Source of the DNA: Clostridiaceae bacterium
GTDB taxonomy: Bacteria > Bacillota > Clostridia > DSM-8532
NCBI GenBank assembly: GCA_012521105.1
Contig: JAAYNA010000084.1
Span: 92,406-156,405, forward strand
Reading direction: 5' to 3'
Length of the DNA: 64,000 nt
The translations under genes were made by a program, and so were the position numbers. Below, in pieces: positions 1 through 9,367 of the stretch. The first letter of the stretch is position 1. Every line of letters starts with the position of its first letter. The notes under the pieces are model-generated. The model saw nothing but the letters and a program-made list of their open reading frames with translations. It did not search any database and was not told the DNA's origin.

Positions 1-21
1 TACGTGGAGTGGGGTATATTT

Positions 22-1482
22 TTGAATACAGCGAATAAGACAGAAAATTTAAAAGATGATATAAAAGTATCATTTGCATCAGAGAAACGTAAATCTAAAT
101 CCCAACAGAAAAATTCAAAGATTTCAGGCCCAAGGAATAAACATAAAAAAACCTCAGGCAGAACGGGTTTTTCAATGAGTCGTCGTATTTCTGTTTCTTA
201 TACTCAGATGCTTATTGATACTTTTTTGTCGTGTCTTATTCTAATCATCATTGTATATGTTGTTTTTAACCTGGTTGTTGTAGGAACAGAAACACGAGGC
301 ATCATAGAAGATTTACTGTTATCGGATAATTTGTCAGAAAGCATATTCGATATAGCTGTTCAAAAAGATACTGAAATAGCTTTGTTTGATTCAACCGGAG
401 AAATTATAATCAATACATTCAAGGACTTTTCCAAACCTCATCACCAAATACCCCTATGGTTTTACAGGAAAGACAGATCAATATTTATTATGTTCAAATC
501 ATACATCAGTAATTCAGATGGAGTTTTTGAGGTAAATATTTTCAGGAACGTAACAAAGACTCTGATTGAGATGATGATTCTTTTTGGTTTTTCTGCTGTT
601 TTGTACGGTATTGTTACTATTATAATTTATTTCAGAGGCAATTCCATAACGAAAAATGTCCTTAATCCAATTGCTGAAATGACGAAGATGACAAAGGAGA
701 TAAAAGCACAAAACCTGAACCTGAGACTTAATGTTACAAACGCAAAAGATGAGTTAAAAGAGCTTGTAATTACTTTTAATGAAATGATGGACAGAATTGA
801 GGCTGCCTACAACAAGCAAAATCAGTTTGTATCCGATGCCTCCCATGAGCTAAGGACACCTATTTCGGTAATACAGGGATACACACGTATGCTCGAAAGA
901 TGGGGAAAGGACGATCCCGAAGTATTGACCGAAGCTATTGATGCAATTGCAAAGGAAACTGATAATATGAAGGAGCTTGTAGAGAAGCTTTTGTTTATTG
1001 CGAGAAATGATAAGGATACGCTGAGTTTAAATAAAGGGAAATTTTCACTAAGTGATATGATGGAAGAACTTGTTAAGGAAACCCGAATGGTAAATAAGCA
1101 TCATATTATTGAAGATTCAATTGAAAAAAACATTGATATTATTGGCGACAGGAACCGTATAAAACAAGCCATGCGAATTTTCACAGACAATGCGCAAAAA
1201 TACACTGAACCTGGAAAAAAGATTGAAATAAGCTTAAAGAAAGAAGAAAACCAGGCTGTTATGACGGTAAAGGATTCAGGATGCGGTATAGACATCAATG
1301 ATATCCACAATATTTTTGACAGATTCTACCGTGCAGATCAATCAAGAGACCGAAACAAGGGTGGTCATGGTCTTGGCCTTTCGATAGCAAGGATAATAAT
1401 ACTGAGGCACGGTGGGAAAATCCGTGTAAAAAGCAAATTAGGAGAGGGAAGTACGTTTTCTGTTATATTAAATATTGAATAA
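22..1482 (+). CDS. HAMP-domain sensor histidine kinase
   Basis: Membrane-bound two-component sensor kinase. Numbering from the GTG at position 4, it has a basic cytoplasmic N-tail, a transmembrane segment near residues 72-103, an extracellular loop of about 90 residues, a second transmembrane segment near 189-211, a HAMP linker, a HisKA box (SDASHELRTP, phospho-acceptor about H281), and an HATPase_c domain with N-box (DNAQKYT), DSGCGI and GGHGLGLSIA motifs. I prefer TTG 22 because GGAGTGGGG lies 7 nt upstream; the frame is open to the window edge, so an earlier start cannot be excluded. A partner response regulator would be expected just upstream, outside the window. It lies 75 bp before the Tad genes, so control of the pilus is possible but inferred. 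The loop matches no sensor domain I recognise; the ligand is unknown. Confidence 0.9.
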   Translation: MNTANKTENLKDDIKVSFASEKRKSKSQQKNSKISGPRNKHKKTSGRTGFSMSRRISVSYTQMLIDTFLSCLILIIIVYVVFNLVVVGTETRGIIEDLLLSDNLSESIFDIAVQKDTEIALFDSTGEIIINTFKDFSKPHHQIPLWFYRKDRSIFIMFKSYISNSDGVFEVNIFRNVTKTLIEMMILFGFSAVLYGIVTIIIYFRGNSITKNVLNPIAEMTKMTKEIKAQNLNLRLNVTNAKDELKELVITFNEMMDRIEAAYNKQNQFVSDASHELRTPISVIQGYTRMLERWGKDDPEVLTEAIDAIAKETDNMKELVEKLLFIARNDKDTLSLNKGKFSLSDMMEELVKETRMVNKHHIIEDSIEKNIDIIGDRNRIKQAMRIFTDNAQKYTEPGKKIEISLKKEENQAVMTVKDSGCGIDINDIHNIFDRFYRADQSRDRNKGGHGLGLSIARIIILRHGGKIRVKSKLGEGSTFSVILNIE

Positions 1483-1557
1483 ACTGATATTCAGGAAAGC
1501 ATATCAATTATTACATCCCATTAAAAGCCACACCTATCTTATGTTCTGTAGCAATAA

Positions 1558-2478
1558 TTGCATGAATCGCATCAATTTTTGAGTGAAAGTATAAAAGAAC
1601 TATTTATGCCGGAAAACCATCTGTTTATGCCAAGAATATTGACATTGGTTTACAATTTTTATACGATCTATTCTAAATTATCAGAGATGGTGTTTAAAGT
1701 GAAATATAAAGCCTTAAATGAAGAGTTGTTATATTATGCCAGTTACGATATATACAACTATGGTAAACTTGAGTGGCTTCTTTATGCTTCTGCAGGGGCT
1801 ATAACAATGGCACTTGTTGGCTGGGTATTCTACCGAAATATAATTTTGACAGTACTTTGTTCATTAACAGGCCTTTTCTACCCTAAAATCAGAAAAAAGC
1901 AACTTATTGAAAAACGACGAAATGTTCTTAGGCTTCAGTTTAAAGACCTGCTGTATTATCTTGGTGCATCGCTGTCTGCCGGCAGATCTGTTGAACAGGC
2001 TTTTATACAGGCACATAGAACATTGAAAAATTTATATCCCGGGGAGAAATCAGATATTGTAAGCGAAACTAATTTAATTCTAAAAAGACTTCAGATGAAT
2101 GAAAACATAGAATCTATACTGAAGGATTTTGCTGAGCGTTCAGGAATCGAAGAAGTACACCATTTTGCCGATGTTTTTTCTGTTTGTAAAAGGACGGGTG
2201 GGAACCTGGTGGAAATAATCCGCACAACTACAAGAATGATTAGTGAACGTATTGAAATAAAGCAGGAGATAGAAACAAGCATTGCTGCAAAAAAACAGGA
2301 GCAGCGTATTCTCTCAGTGTCGTCTGTTGCAATGGTTCTTTTTATATCAATAATGAGCGGCGAGTTTATGGAACCAATGTTTGTTACTGCATCAGGAAGG
2401 GTTATTATGACTTTTTCTCTGATACTGCTGTGCAGTGGGGTAATCATTTCAAACAGGCTGATGAATATAAAGTTTTAA
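1558..2478 (+). CDS. tadB: TadB-like type II/IV secretion inner-membrane protein
   Basis: Polytopic platform protein of the T2SSF (GspF) superfamily, one of the two (TadB/TadC) that anchor assembly of Flp-type pili. There is a hydrophobic pair near residues 73-105, a cytoplasmic helical F domain around 120-250 (GASLSAGRSVEQAF, KRTGGNLVEII are typical) and two C-terminal membrane helices. Order and a downstream TadC paralogue support the call. The start is uncertain: TTG 1558 has no good ribosome binding site, and ATG 1606 or ATG 1684 would remove a poorly hydrophobic N-tail. The gene ends before the GTG of tadC, probably in one transcript. The partner ATPase (TadA/CpaF), normally adjacent, is not seen in the window. 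Confidence 0.8.
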   Translation: MHESHQFLSESIKELFMPENHLFMPRILTLVYNFYTIYSKLSEMVFKVKYKALNEELLYYASYDIYNYGKLEWLLYASAGAITMALVGWVFYRNIILTVLCSLTGLFYPKIRKKQLIEKRRNVLRLQFKDLLYYLGASLSAGRSVEQAFIQAHRTLKNLYPGEKSDIVSETNLILKRLQMNENIESILKDFAERSGIEEVHHFADVFSVCKRTGGNLVEIIRTTTRMISERIEIKQEIETSIAAKKQEQRILSVSSVAMVLFISIMSGEFMEPMFVTASGRVIMTFSLILLCSGVIISNRLMNIKF

Positions 2479-2492
2479 GGCAGGAGAATGGT

Positions 2493-3368
2493 GTGAGTAC
2501 CGTATATTTTATTATTATGATAACTACCATTATTTTATATGTTGTTAAGAATGAAAGCTTAAAGCGAAGGTATTCCGATGAGTTAAGCCCGCTTGACAGA
2601 AAAGAATATAGCTATAAGAATTTCCTGCCATTAGGTATGTGGCTTTACGATGAACTGAATATACCCGCATCAGGTTCTTATTATGTATTCTTATACCAAC
2701 GTATTGTAATGGTATATGGAACAAGATATGCCGGCCTCTTTTTAAAAGTTCACTGGGCTGAAAAATTTCTGTATTTCTTTCTGGGAATTGTAGTTTCTTC
2801 TTTTATAGGTGCGGTTTCTGAACAGGGTGCTGCATTTTTGCCTGTAATCCCCGTTGCAGGAATACTATTGTTCTTTTTAGCAGACAGGAATCTTGACGAC
2901 AGGGCTAAAAAAAGAAAACTTAATTTCATGATCGATTTTCCTGCCTTTATCAGTAAACTTGCACTGCTAATGAACGCAGGAATGCACCTTCGTCAGGCTT
3001 TGGTAAAGATATATAATGATGCTGATAAGAATAAACCTTTATACGATGAATTAGGCACAGTCCTTGAAGACTTGGAGGCGGGAATCAGTGAAAACCAGGC
3101 CTGGCAGGAATTTTCGGAGAGATGCAAGGTTAAGGAAATCACATCTTTTTCCAGCATGATAGTACAAAATTCCAGAATTGGCGGGAATCAAATGGTTAAC
3201 GAGCTAAAAATGATGTCCCATGAAGCCTGGGAAATGCGCAAACATGCAGCAAAGCAAATGGGGGAAACGGCTTCGGCAAAACTTGTATTTCCAATGATGC
3301 TTATGCTTTTAGCTATTCTTACTATTGCAATATCACCGGCTATATTTCAATTAACTGTTAAATATTGA
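2493..3368 (+). CDS. tadC: TadC-like secretion inner-membrane protein
   Basis: Second T2SSF-family membrane platform protein of the Tad apparatus. The track start at 2430 overlaps tadB by 49 bp; GTG 2493 is preferred because AGGAG sits 6 nt upstream, giving about 291 residues. Membrane helices are visible at the N-terminus (STVYFIIMITTIILYVV), near the middle (FLYFFLGIVVSSFIGAV and ILLFFLADR) and at the C-terminus (FPMMLMLLAILTIAI). The cytoplasmic F domain has LLMNAGMHLRQAL and NSRIGGNQMVNEL, matching the repeat seen in TadB. Together they are expected to form the membrane platform that moves pilins during assembly. Confidence 0.83.
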   Translation: MSTVYFIIMITTIILYVVKNESLKRRYSDELSPLDRKEYSYKNFLPLGMWLYDELNIPASGSYYVFLYQRIVMVYGTRYAGLFLKVHWAEKFLYFFLGIVVSSFIGAVSEQGAAFLPVIPVAGILLFFLADRNLDDRAKKRKLNFMIDFPAFISKLALLMNAGMHLRQALVKIYNDADKNKPLYDELGTVLEDLEAGISENQAWQEFSERCKVKEITSFSSMIVQNSRIGGNQMVNELKMMSHEAWEMRKHAAKQMGETASAKLVFPMMLMLLAILTIAISPAIFQLTVKY

Positions 3369-3385
3369 ATTTTGGAGGGTTGAAG

Positions 3386-3574
3386 ATGAAAAAGATGATC
3401 AGAAAACTTATTTCAGATCAAAAAGGAATTAATACGGTTGAAGTTGTAGTATTGGTGGCAATTGCTTTAGGGCTGGCTTTAATTTTCAGAGAACAAATTT
3501 TTACTTTTGTCAAAAAGCTATTAGGTGATGTTCTTAATACCGAAGTATACGTTGTGCCAACAATAACACCCTGA
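3386..3574 (+). CDS. Flp-type small pilin-like protein (class IVb prepilin)
   Basis: A 62-residue peptide starting at ATG 3386 behind GGAGGG; the track's TTG 3365 overlaps the tadC stop. It has a short basic leader, MKKMIRKLISDQKG, then INTVEVVVLVAIALGLAL. Cleavage after the Gly would place Glu at +5, the hallmark of type IV prepilins processed by a TadV/CpaA peptidase, and such a peptidase is encoded at 8835. Size, hydrophobic helix and position between tadC and TadE-like genes fit the major Flp pilin or a Flp-like minor pilin. The usual Flp Glu-Tyr pair is Glu-Val here, so the subfamily is divergent. Confidence 0.75.
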   Translation: MKKMIRKLISDQKGINTVEVVVLVAIALGLALIFREQIFTFVKKLLGDVLNTEVYVVPTITP

Positions 3575-3576
3575 CC

Positions 3577-4251
3577 ATGGAGATAAGGTTAAGTATTTCA
3601 GCTCATTTTGTAAAAAAGCGGAGAAATGGTGCCGTTACCGTTGAATATACCGTTGTATTTCCAATTGTCATAATATGCATCCTGATACTTATATATCTCG
3701 GGATGCTGTATTATCAGCAGTGCTTAATGCAAGCGGTGGTAAGTGAGAATGTTCAGAATTTAGCTTTCTTATGGGGATATACTTCTGATGAAATTAATGT
3801 TAAGAATGGTATTGCGAGCAAGGATGAGTATGCTAGCGAAGGCATATACTGGCATATTTTTACAGATGTAGAAAAAAGGAAGGAAAAAGTCATAAAAACA
3901 GTACAAAATGAGCTTATGTTAAAAAGTATTATTACACCCCAGGATAATTTTGATATTGAAGTAACTTACAGTAATTTATTGTACTGTAAAAAAGTTGGTA
4001 TCAGAGCTAAAGCTGCCTACCCTGTACCTTTTAAAGGCTTTTTTAAACTTACCGGTTCATCGGGTTATTTAATACTGGATACTTACAGTGAAACAGTAGT
4101 AAACGATCCCCAGGATTTTATACAAAACATCGATTATATACTACAACTCTATGAGGAATCAGGAGCTAAAGACTGGATGGAAGAAAAGTGCAGGCCACTT
4201 ATTGGAACCCTTCAAAATATTAAAAAATATTTCGAACAGAAAGGTGAATGA
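3577..4251 (+). CDS. TadE-like pseudopilin/pilus assembly protein
   Basis: A 224-residue protein with the TadE signature at the N-terminus: a basic leader and GAVTVEYTVVFPIVIICILILIYL around residues 19-42, where Gly-x4-Glu is a probable prepilin peptidase site. The rest is a soluble domain expected outside the membrane. TadE and TadG proteins are minor pseudopilins of the Tad apparatus. It starts 2 bp after the pilin gene stop without a clear ribosome binding site, so translation is probably coupled, and it overlaps the next gene through ATGA. Confidence 0.72.
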   Translation: MEIRLSISAHFVKKRRNGAVTVEYTVVFPIVIICILILIYLGMLYYQQCLMQAVVSENVQNLAFLWGYTSDEINVKNGIASKDEYASEGIYWHIFTDVEKRKEKVIKTVQNELMLKSIITPQDNFDIEVTYSNLLYCKKVGIRAKAAYPVPFKGFFKLTGSSGYLILDTYSETVVNDPQDFIQNIDYILQLYEESGAKDWMEEKCRPLIGTLQNIKKYFEQKGE

Positions 4252-7200
4252 TGAAAGTACGTGGTAGTATTACAGTATTTATCAGCGTTATACTGTCTGC
4301 ATTAACAGCTTTTTCGGGAATAGTTGTAGACTTATCCAGGTTCCGCATGGGGGAAAAGCATGCCCGCGCTGCAGTCCAGCTATCGGTACAATCAGCGCTT
4401 ACTCAATACTTTGCACCATTAAAAGACAACTATGGGCTTTGGGCAAATGGTTACAATGAGGAAGAGCTGGAAGCATTGATATATGATCTGACAGAAAGGA
4501 ACTTAAGCGTTGAGAATATGTTTATGCCCGGGGTTACAGACCTTTTTGGCTTTTCGGTTGACAATGTATCGGTTTATCCTATGTTTAATCTTGCAGATGA
4601 AAATGTGCTTGAAAAAGAAATCACGCATTATATGAAATACCGCGCACCGGTAAATACCATAGGCAATTTTCTTGATAAACTTAAAGCCCTTCATACGTTT
4701 ATGGCCCAGTCGGGTCTGCTAAATAAAAGAATGGGGCTTGAGGACAAGTTGCAGAAAGTCCGCGAGGATCAAGTTTATTTGAATCTACTGCTGGCTCAAA
4801 GAATTCCCCTGTTTTTGAATGGTGACAGGCCCATGAAGGAGATTAATGATAATCTGCGTACAATGTCCTTGCTTTTAAATGAAATAAACAGTGCTGAAAA
4901 ACCGAAACAAGACTTTGATAGGGCGTGGCTTTCCATGCCACCCTTAATTGAGAAAATAAAGGAAGCAAGAAGCAGAATAAATGAGGTTAAAAAAGAAATA
5001 TCAGGCCTTGAACAGAAAATGGCACCTCTCGAAAGAGAACGTAACCAAATTGAGAATAGCATAGATTCCTTTTATGAAAAAATAGAGGATATTGAAAGAG
5101 AAATTTCAAAACTTGAGGATAAAATATCAGAGGAAAATAGTAAGGACGAACCTGATGAAAAATTAATAAAATCATGTAAAGATAAGATATATCATTTAAG
5201 CTACTCTATTAGCAGTTTAGAAACAAAGATTTTTTTATTAAATGACGAGCTGGAAGAAATTGAAAAGGATATACGGGATATTGAGCGAAAAATTTCAGCA
5301 AAAAATGGCGAGATAAAGTCGATTAAGAATTCAATTAAAGAAGAAGAACAACAGCTTCGGTCAAAGATAGCTATATGCACGGGAATACTTGAAGAAATAA
5401 AGCAAAAGGGCGAGACTGTAAGAGAAAAAATGGCTGAGATCGAAGAGACTGTTGATAAATTCATTAAATATCACGAGGAATCCGTAAAACTGATACCCGA
5501 CATTTTAAAACAGGGTGAAGAAATATCAAGGTTAACAGATGATATAAATTCAGATATAAAAAATCAATCAGAAAAGTCTGATAACGCTTTTTTAGTTAAG
5601 ATTAAAGCCGACATGAAGAAACTGGAAATATCTATCTCCCCTGAAATATTAAATTCAATAAAATCAGTTCTGGATCAGAACTTGGAATCGCTGAATAAAT
5701 TATATACTGCAACGGATTCTTCTATAAAGAAGGTTAGCGAAATACTGAATGATCTTCAAATATTCATAAATAAGACCAGGCAATTGTTTGAAACATTGGG
5801 TTATTTTGAAAGGGAAGATTTCGGTACTGATTTGGAGAAAGAATTTAATAATGTAAATGAAAGAATTAACTTAACTGTTTCTGTTTATAAATTAACTTCT
5901 TACGAATTAGAACCGGCTGCAAATCAAAAAGAGAAAAATGAATTTAAAAGATGGTGCAATAAAGTGTTTAAAGAGAAAAATGAAACAGAGGACAGGGATA
6001 AGGGTTACGAGAAAACACTTCGGAACAATATTAAAAATGCTGACGATAAGGGGAAAGAAGAAAATGAAAGGTTCTTTAACGGAAAAGACAGGGACCTTAC
6101 TGATAAGGAACTGGTGGAGTTGTTTAAAAGTCTGCCTTCCAATAATAATAACGAAAGTGATTCAATTCTCCCAGGTGAAGAGGCAAATGCAGAACCCGAA
6201 GAAAAATATAAAAAGTCTTTAGATACTAACGGAAATATCGCCAAAGCAATTGATAATGTTTTGTCACTCGGCGGTGAAGCCTTGTTAAAGTCTCTGTATG
6301 TTAATGAATATATTGTTTGTGCATTTAAAAATGTAAATTCCGATAAAGTTCCGACACAAAGGATAAATCTTTATGGATGTCCGGAAAAAACATTTTTTGA
6401 AAAAGCAGAAGTAGAATATATTCTTTTTGGAAAGAAAGAGGAAAAAGCAAACGCAAACCTGGCGCAGGTATCTATATTTGGAATAAGAATGGGGCTTAAC
6501 CTTATTCATGTTTACATGGATCCGGGCAAAATATCGACAGCATATTCAGCAGCTTTATCAATTTCAGGCTGGACGGGGTTTGGAGTGCCAATAGTAAAAA
6601 ACCTTATTCTTTTTGGCTGGGCTGCAGGGGAATCCTATCTCGATTTAAAGGATATAAATAACGGTAAGGATGTACCGGTATATAAAACTGTAAACACCTG
6701 GCGACTTAGTCTTGAGTCCATATTTTCAGGCATAGCTGGCCGGTTCCTGGACGATTCATCCAAATGGCTGAAACAAACAAAGGATGAATGGATTGATAAA
6801 GCAGACGATGCAATAAATGCATTAGTTCGTGATATGGTTTCCAGTGCGGTTCATGAGGCTTTTCTGCCTCTGGAACAGGCTATAACAGAGTTGGGGAGTG
6901 AAACCGACACTACTGATTACATAGAGCTTACAGACCTCGGAATATTATATGAAATAAATGATATAGAAGATCTTAAAAACCTGGTACAGGAAATCTGTCA
7001 GAAGCAGTGTCAGTTTGTTAAAGGAAAAACTTCAGGCTGGTCAAAGAACAAGCTTGAAGATTATAAAAGCAATATATCAAATAGCATTATCGATTTTATT
7101 ATTGACAGTCCATCATATAAAAAACTATTTTCCTCGTTAAAGGAAAGTCTCAATAACATAGTTGATGTTGGTGCAACTCAGCTTTCAGAAAGCTTGAAAG

Positions 7201-7511
7201 AGATTGGCAGCAAAATCGGAGATCAGGGTTTACAAAGCCAGCTGGTCGGAACGGTTGTATCCTTCGACTATACCGATTATTTAAGGCTTCTTCTTTTTGC
7301 TGTGCCCCAGAAAACAAAGCTGCTCAGAGCTGCAGATTTGATGCAGCTTAACATGAGAGAAACCCTCGATAATCCGGATTTTTTAATATCTGAATACAAT
7401 TCATTTATATTAGTTGAGGCAGATATATCAATGAAAGCCATGTTTATTCCATCTTTTCTAAGAGGAAACCAATCAGGTAGATTTAAAATAAGATGGGGGT
7501 ATGGCTATTGA
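4248..7511 (+). CDS. Giant DUF5702/TadG-like protein with a long coiled coil
   Basis: A 1087-residue surface protein. The N-terminus (RGSITVFISVILSALTAFSGIVVDLSRFRM) is a single membrane helix of the type found in TadG/DUF5702 proteins of Clostridia, followed by a helix rich in Ala/Gln. Residues about 233-405 are a dense heptad-rich coiled coil with alternating Glu/Lys, and about 560-660 is highly charged and probably disordered. The C-terminal third looks folded and ends in a segment resembling other pseudopilin-like ends. ATGA overlap with the upstream TadE gene and a 19-bp overlap with the downstream TadE-like gene put it inside the Tad operon. The role of the coiled coil is unknown; an envelope-spanning spacer is only a guess. 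Confidence 0.72.
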   Translation: MMKVRGSITVFISVILSALTAFSGIVVDLSRFRMGEKHARAAVQLSVQSALTQYFAPLKDNYGLWANGYNEEELEALIYDLTERNLSVENMFMPGVTDLFGFSVDNVSVYPMFNLADENVLEKEITHYMKYRAPVNTIGNFLDKLKALHTFMAQSGLLNKRMGLEDKLQKVREDQVYLNLLLAQRIPLFLNGDRPMKEINDNLRTMSLLLNEINSAEKPKQDFDRAWLSMPPLIEKIKEARSRINEVKKEISGLEQKMAPLERERNQIENSIDSFYEKIEDIEREISKLEDKISEENSKDEPDEKLIKSCKDKIYHLSYSISSLETKIFLLNDELEEIEKDIRDIERKISAKNGEIKSIKNSIKEEEQQLRSKIAICTGILEEIKQKGETVREKMAEIEETVDKFIKYHEESVKLIPDILKQGEEISRLTDDINSDIKNQSEKSDNAFLVKIKADMKKLEISISPEILNSIKSVLDQNLESLNKLYTATDSSIKKVSEILNDLQIFINKTRQLFETLGYFEREDFGTDLEKEFNNVNERINLTVSVYKLTSYELEPAANQKEKNEFKRWCNKVFKEKNETEDRDKGYEKTLRNNIKNADDKGKEENERFFNGKDRDLTDKELVELFKSLPSNNNNESDSILPGEEANAEPEEKYKKSLDTNGNIAKAIDNVLSLGGEALLKSLYVNEYIVCAFKNVNSDKVPTQRINLYGCPEKTFFEKAEVEYILFGKKEEKANANLAQVSIFGIRMGLNLIHVYMDPGKISTAYSAALSISGWTGFGVPIVKNLILFGWAAGESYLDLKDINNGKDVPVYKTVNTWRLSLESIFSGIAGRFLDDSSKWLKQTKDEWIDKADDAINALVRDMVSSAVHEAFLPLEQAITELGSETDTTDYIELTDLGILYEINDIEDLKNLVQEICQKQCQFVKGKTSGWSKNKLEDYKSNISNSIIDFIIDSPSYKKLFSSLKESLNNIVDVGATQLSESLKEIGSKIGDQGLQSQLVGTVVSFDYTDYLRLLLFAVPQKTKLLRAADLMQLNMRETLDNPDFLISEYNSFILVEADISMKAMFIPSFLRGNQSGRFKIRWGYGY

Positions 7512-8851
7512 ACACAGGGCAACACAATAAAAGGCTAAAAAAAGCCGGAAACAATAAATTTAAGAAAATGCAATCAGGCAGTGCAACTGTAGAAGCTGCA
7601 ATAGTATTGCCTCTGACAATATTCGCATTTATTTCAATACTGTCTATTGTACGCATAATAACAACATACAGCAGAATGCAGCACGCTTTAAATCAGATAG
7701 CTATAGAGCTGTCTCAATATAGCTATATTTACGCCGTATCAGGCTTAAAACAGCAGCATGATCAATTTTTAGACGATATAAACAATGCAAAAGAAAAAAT
7801 ACAATCACAGACTGAGGCAATAGTAACATTTTATAAAGCGGTTGAAAGTTTAACCGGAGATGTAAGTTCCGTTGGAGAAGACGGTGGAAATGTCATCGAG
7901 AATCTTCTTCACACTGTTCAGGAGTTTGAAAATATTCAGGATTCCTCTGCTGAGCTTATGGAAACCGTTAACGAAATACTGAAAGATCCGATGCAGGAGG
8001 TTCAACTGATAGGTCTCGCTCTTTCAGATTCATTAATAAGTAAAACAAAAACCGCACTTTTCGGTGCCATTACAAATAACATGCTTAAGAACAATCTGTC
8101 CGAAGATTTAAAAGTTGATGCTAAGCAGTTAGGAAAACATTTATTAATAAAAGGTGGAATGGAACGGTTAGACTTTTCAAGTTCCACATTTTTCAATGAC
8201 GGGCAAACCATAGATATTATAGTGGAATATACGGTTAAGCCGGGAATTTTTATCATTCCTGAAATCAGGCTCAGAAACAGGGTCAGTTTGCTTGCATGGA
8301 CATGGGGTGTAGAACGGGCTCTACCCCCGGATTCCATATTTGAAAACGAAAGTGTATGGAATTTGGAAAAAGAAAAAAGCTCAGCATCACAGCACCTGGC
8401 CAGAGGGAAAAAAATAGATAAACTGTTTGCATCCGAATTGAAAAATAAAATTGACGGGCATGCTGAAATAACCCCTGATAATTTTAAAACCATTGATTTA
8501 ATTGAGTATGCTCACAACGGTAAAGATGGTTCATTAGTTATGATCTTTTCTCTGAACCCTTTCCTGCCGGGTTATAGTAGCAAAAGTGCTGTTGTAGGAA
8601 CAATAAAGCAAAATTTGAATAAATTAAGCACTTTTCAAAAATACGAAACTAAAGACTTTATAATAGATTTATCGCTTTTATCAGGTAATTACAAGAGGGT
8701 TGCCTATATTGTTGTTCCCGAAAATGAGATGCTTCCGGAGCCTTATGTTCAAGCTTTTGAAGAATGCAGAAAACTGGCTGAAAAAATGGACATTGAGCTT
8801 TTTCAGGTAAAAAAATATGGTGAGTATGATTATTATGAGGGAAATGAGTAA
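7493..8851 (+). CDS. Second TadE-like pseudopilin with long extracellular domain
   Basis: A 452-residue protein with basic leader and SGSATVEAAIVLPLTIFAFISILSI near residues 28-52, the TadE-type prepilin motif (Gly-x4-Glu). A helical region follows (about 80-160), then a folded domain with an aromatic-rich strand region. The start is uncertain: ATG 7493 lies inside the upstream gene, TTG 7508 is preceded by GGGG at reasonable distance, and an internal ATG near 7568 would leave a very short leader. The stop overlaps the peptidase start. It probably forms a minor pseudopilin or tip protein together with the TadE at 3577. Confidence 0.7.
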   Translation: MGVWLLNTGQHNKRLKKAGNNKFKKMQSGSATVEAAIVLPLTIFAFISILSIVRIITTYSRMQHALNQIAIELSQYSYIYAVSGLKQQHDQFLDDINNAKEKIQSQTEAIVTFYKAVESLTGDVSSVGEDGGNVIENLLHTVQEFENIQDSSAELMETVNEILKDPMQEVQLIGLALSDSLISKTKTALFGAITNNMLKNNLSEDLKVDAKQLGKHLLIKGGMERLDFSSSTFFNDGQTIDIIVEYTVKPGIFIIPEIRLRNRVSLLAWTWGVERALPPDSIFENESVWNLEKEKSSASQHLARGKKIDKLFASELKNKIDGHAEITPDNFKTIDLIEYAHNGKDGSLVMIFSLNPFLPGYSSKSAVVGTIKQNLNKLSTFQKYETKDFIIDLSLLSGNYKRVAYIVVPENEMLPEPYVQAFEECRKLAEKMDIELFQVKKYGEYDYYEGNE

Positions 8852-9356
8852 AAAAAGAATAAGAAGATTTTTAATTGTAACTGCTTTATTGATTCCGCTT
8901 ATTTTGTATTTAGTGGTAATGTTTGTTCTTCCTGAAACCGAAGAAGAAGCCAGAAAGGTTTTAATTATAATAATACTCATTATTTCCTCAATTTTTGATA
9001 TTCGTGAGCAAAAAGTTCCGCTGCTTGTCTGTACTGCCATACTTGGTATAAACATAATGCATGCTGTGTTTGTTATGTTTAACTTAACTTCTTGGATTAT
9101 CAGCATTGTTTTGTCGGCAATACTTCTGACCGTATATGTAATAAACAAGGATTTAATAGGTTTGGGAGATATCATTCTTGTTGCATTATGTGTACAATCT
9201 CTTTTGCCGGGGGATACTCTTAAATTTTTATTCCTGACTTTTGCCTTCTCCACCTTTTATGGACTAATTAAATGTATCAAAGCTAAAAGTGTTAAAAATA
9301 TTGCTGTACCTTTGTCGCCTTGTATAGCACTTGCATTTATATTACTAATTCACTGA
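8835..9356 (+). CDS. Prepilin peptidase, A24 family (TadV/CpaA-like)
   Basis: Small membrane aspartyl protease that cleaves prepilin leaders. The two catalytic Asp motifs are visible: SSIFDIREQKVP after the second helix and GLGDIILVALCV (GxGD) further on. It is all hydrophobic apart from short loops, about 170 residues, like the TadV/CpaA short form without the N-methylase domain. Several in-frame starts exist (ATG 8817, 8835, 8844); 8835 has GGTGAG about 10 nt upstream, but the choice is uncertain. It would process the pilin at 3386 and the TadE-like proteins. Confidence 0.8.
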   Translation: MREMSKKRIRRFLIVTALLIPLILYLVVMFVLPETEEEARKVLIIIILIISSIFDIREQKVPLLVCTAILGINIMHAVFVMFNLTSWIISIVLSAILLTVYVINKDLIGLGDIILVALCVQSLLPGDTLKFLFLTFAFSTFYGLIKCIKAKSVKNIAVPLSPCIALAFILLIH

Positions 9357-9367
9357 AAGGTGATTTT

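Noticed and set aside
8002-8493. 163-residue antisense ORF inside the second TadE-like gene
   Set aside because: A shadow of the well-supported + strand gene with no start signal or known family.
8681-9253. 190-residue antisense ORF over the peptidase gene
   Set aside because: Overlaps the A24 peptidase with its GxGD motif; it reads as low-complexity Ile/Ser/Thr.
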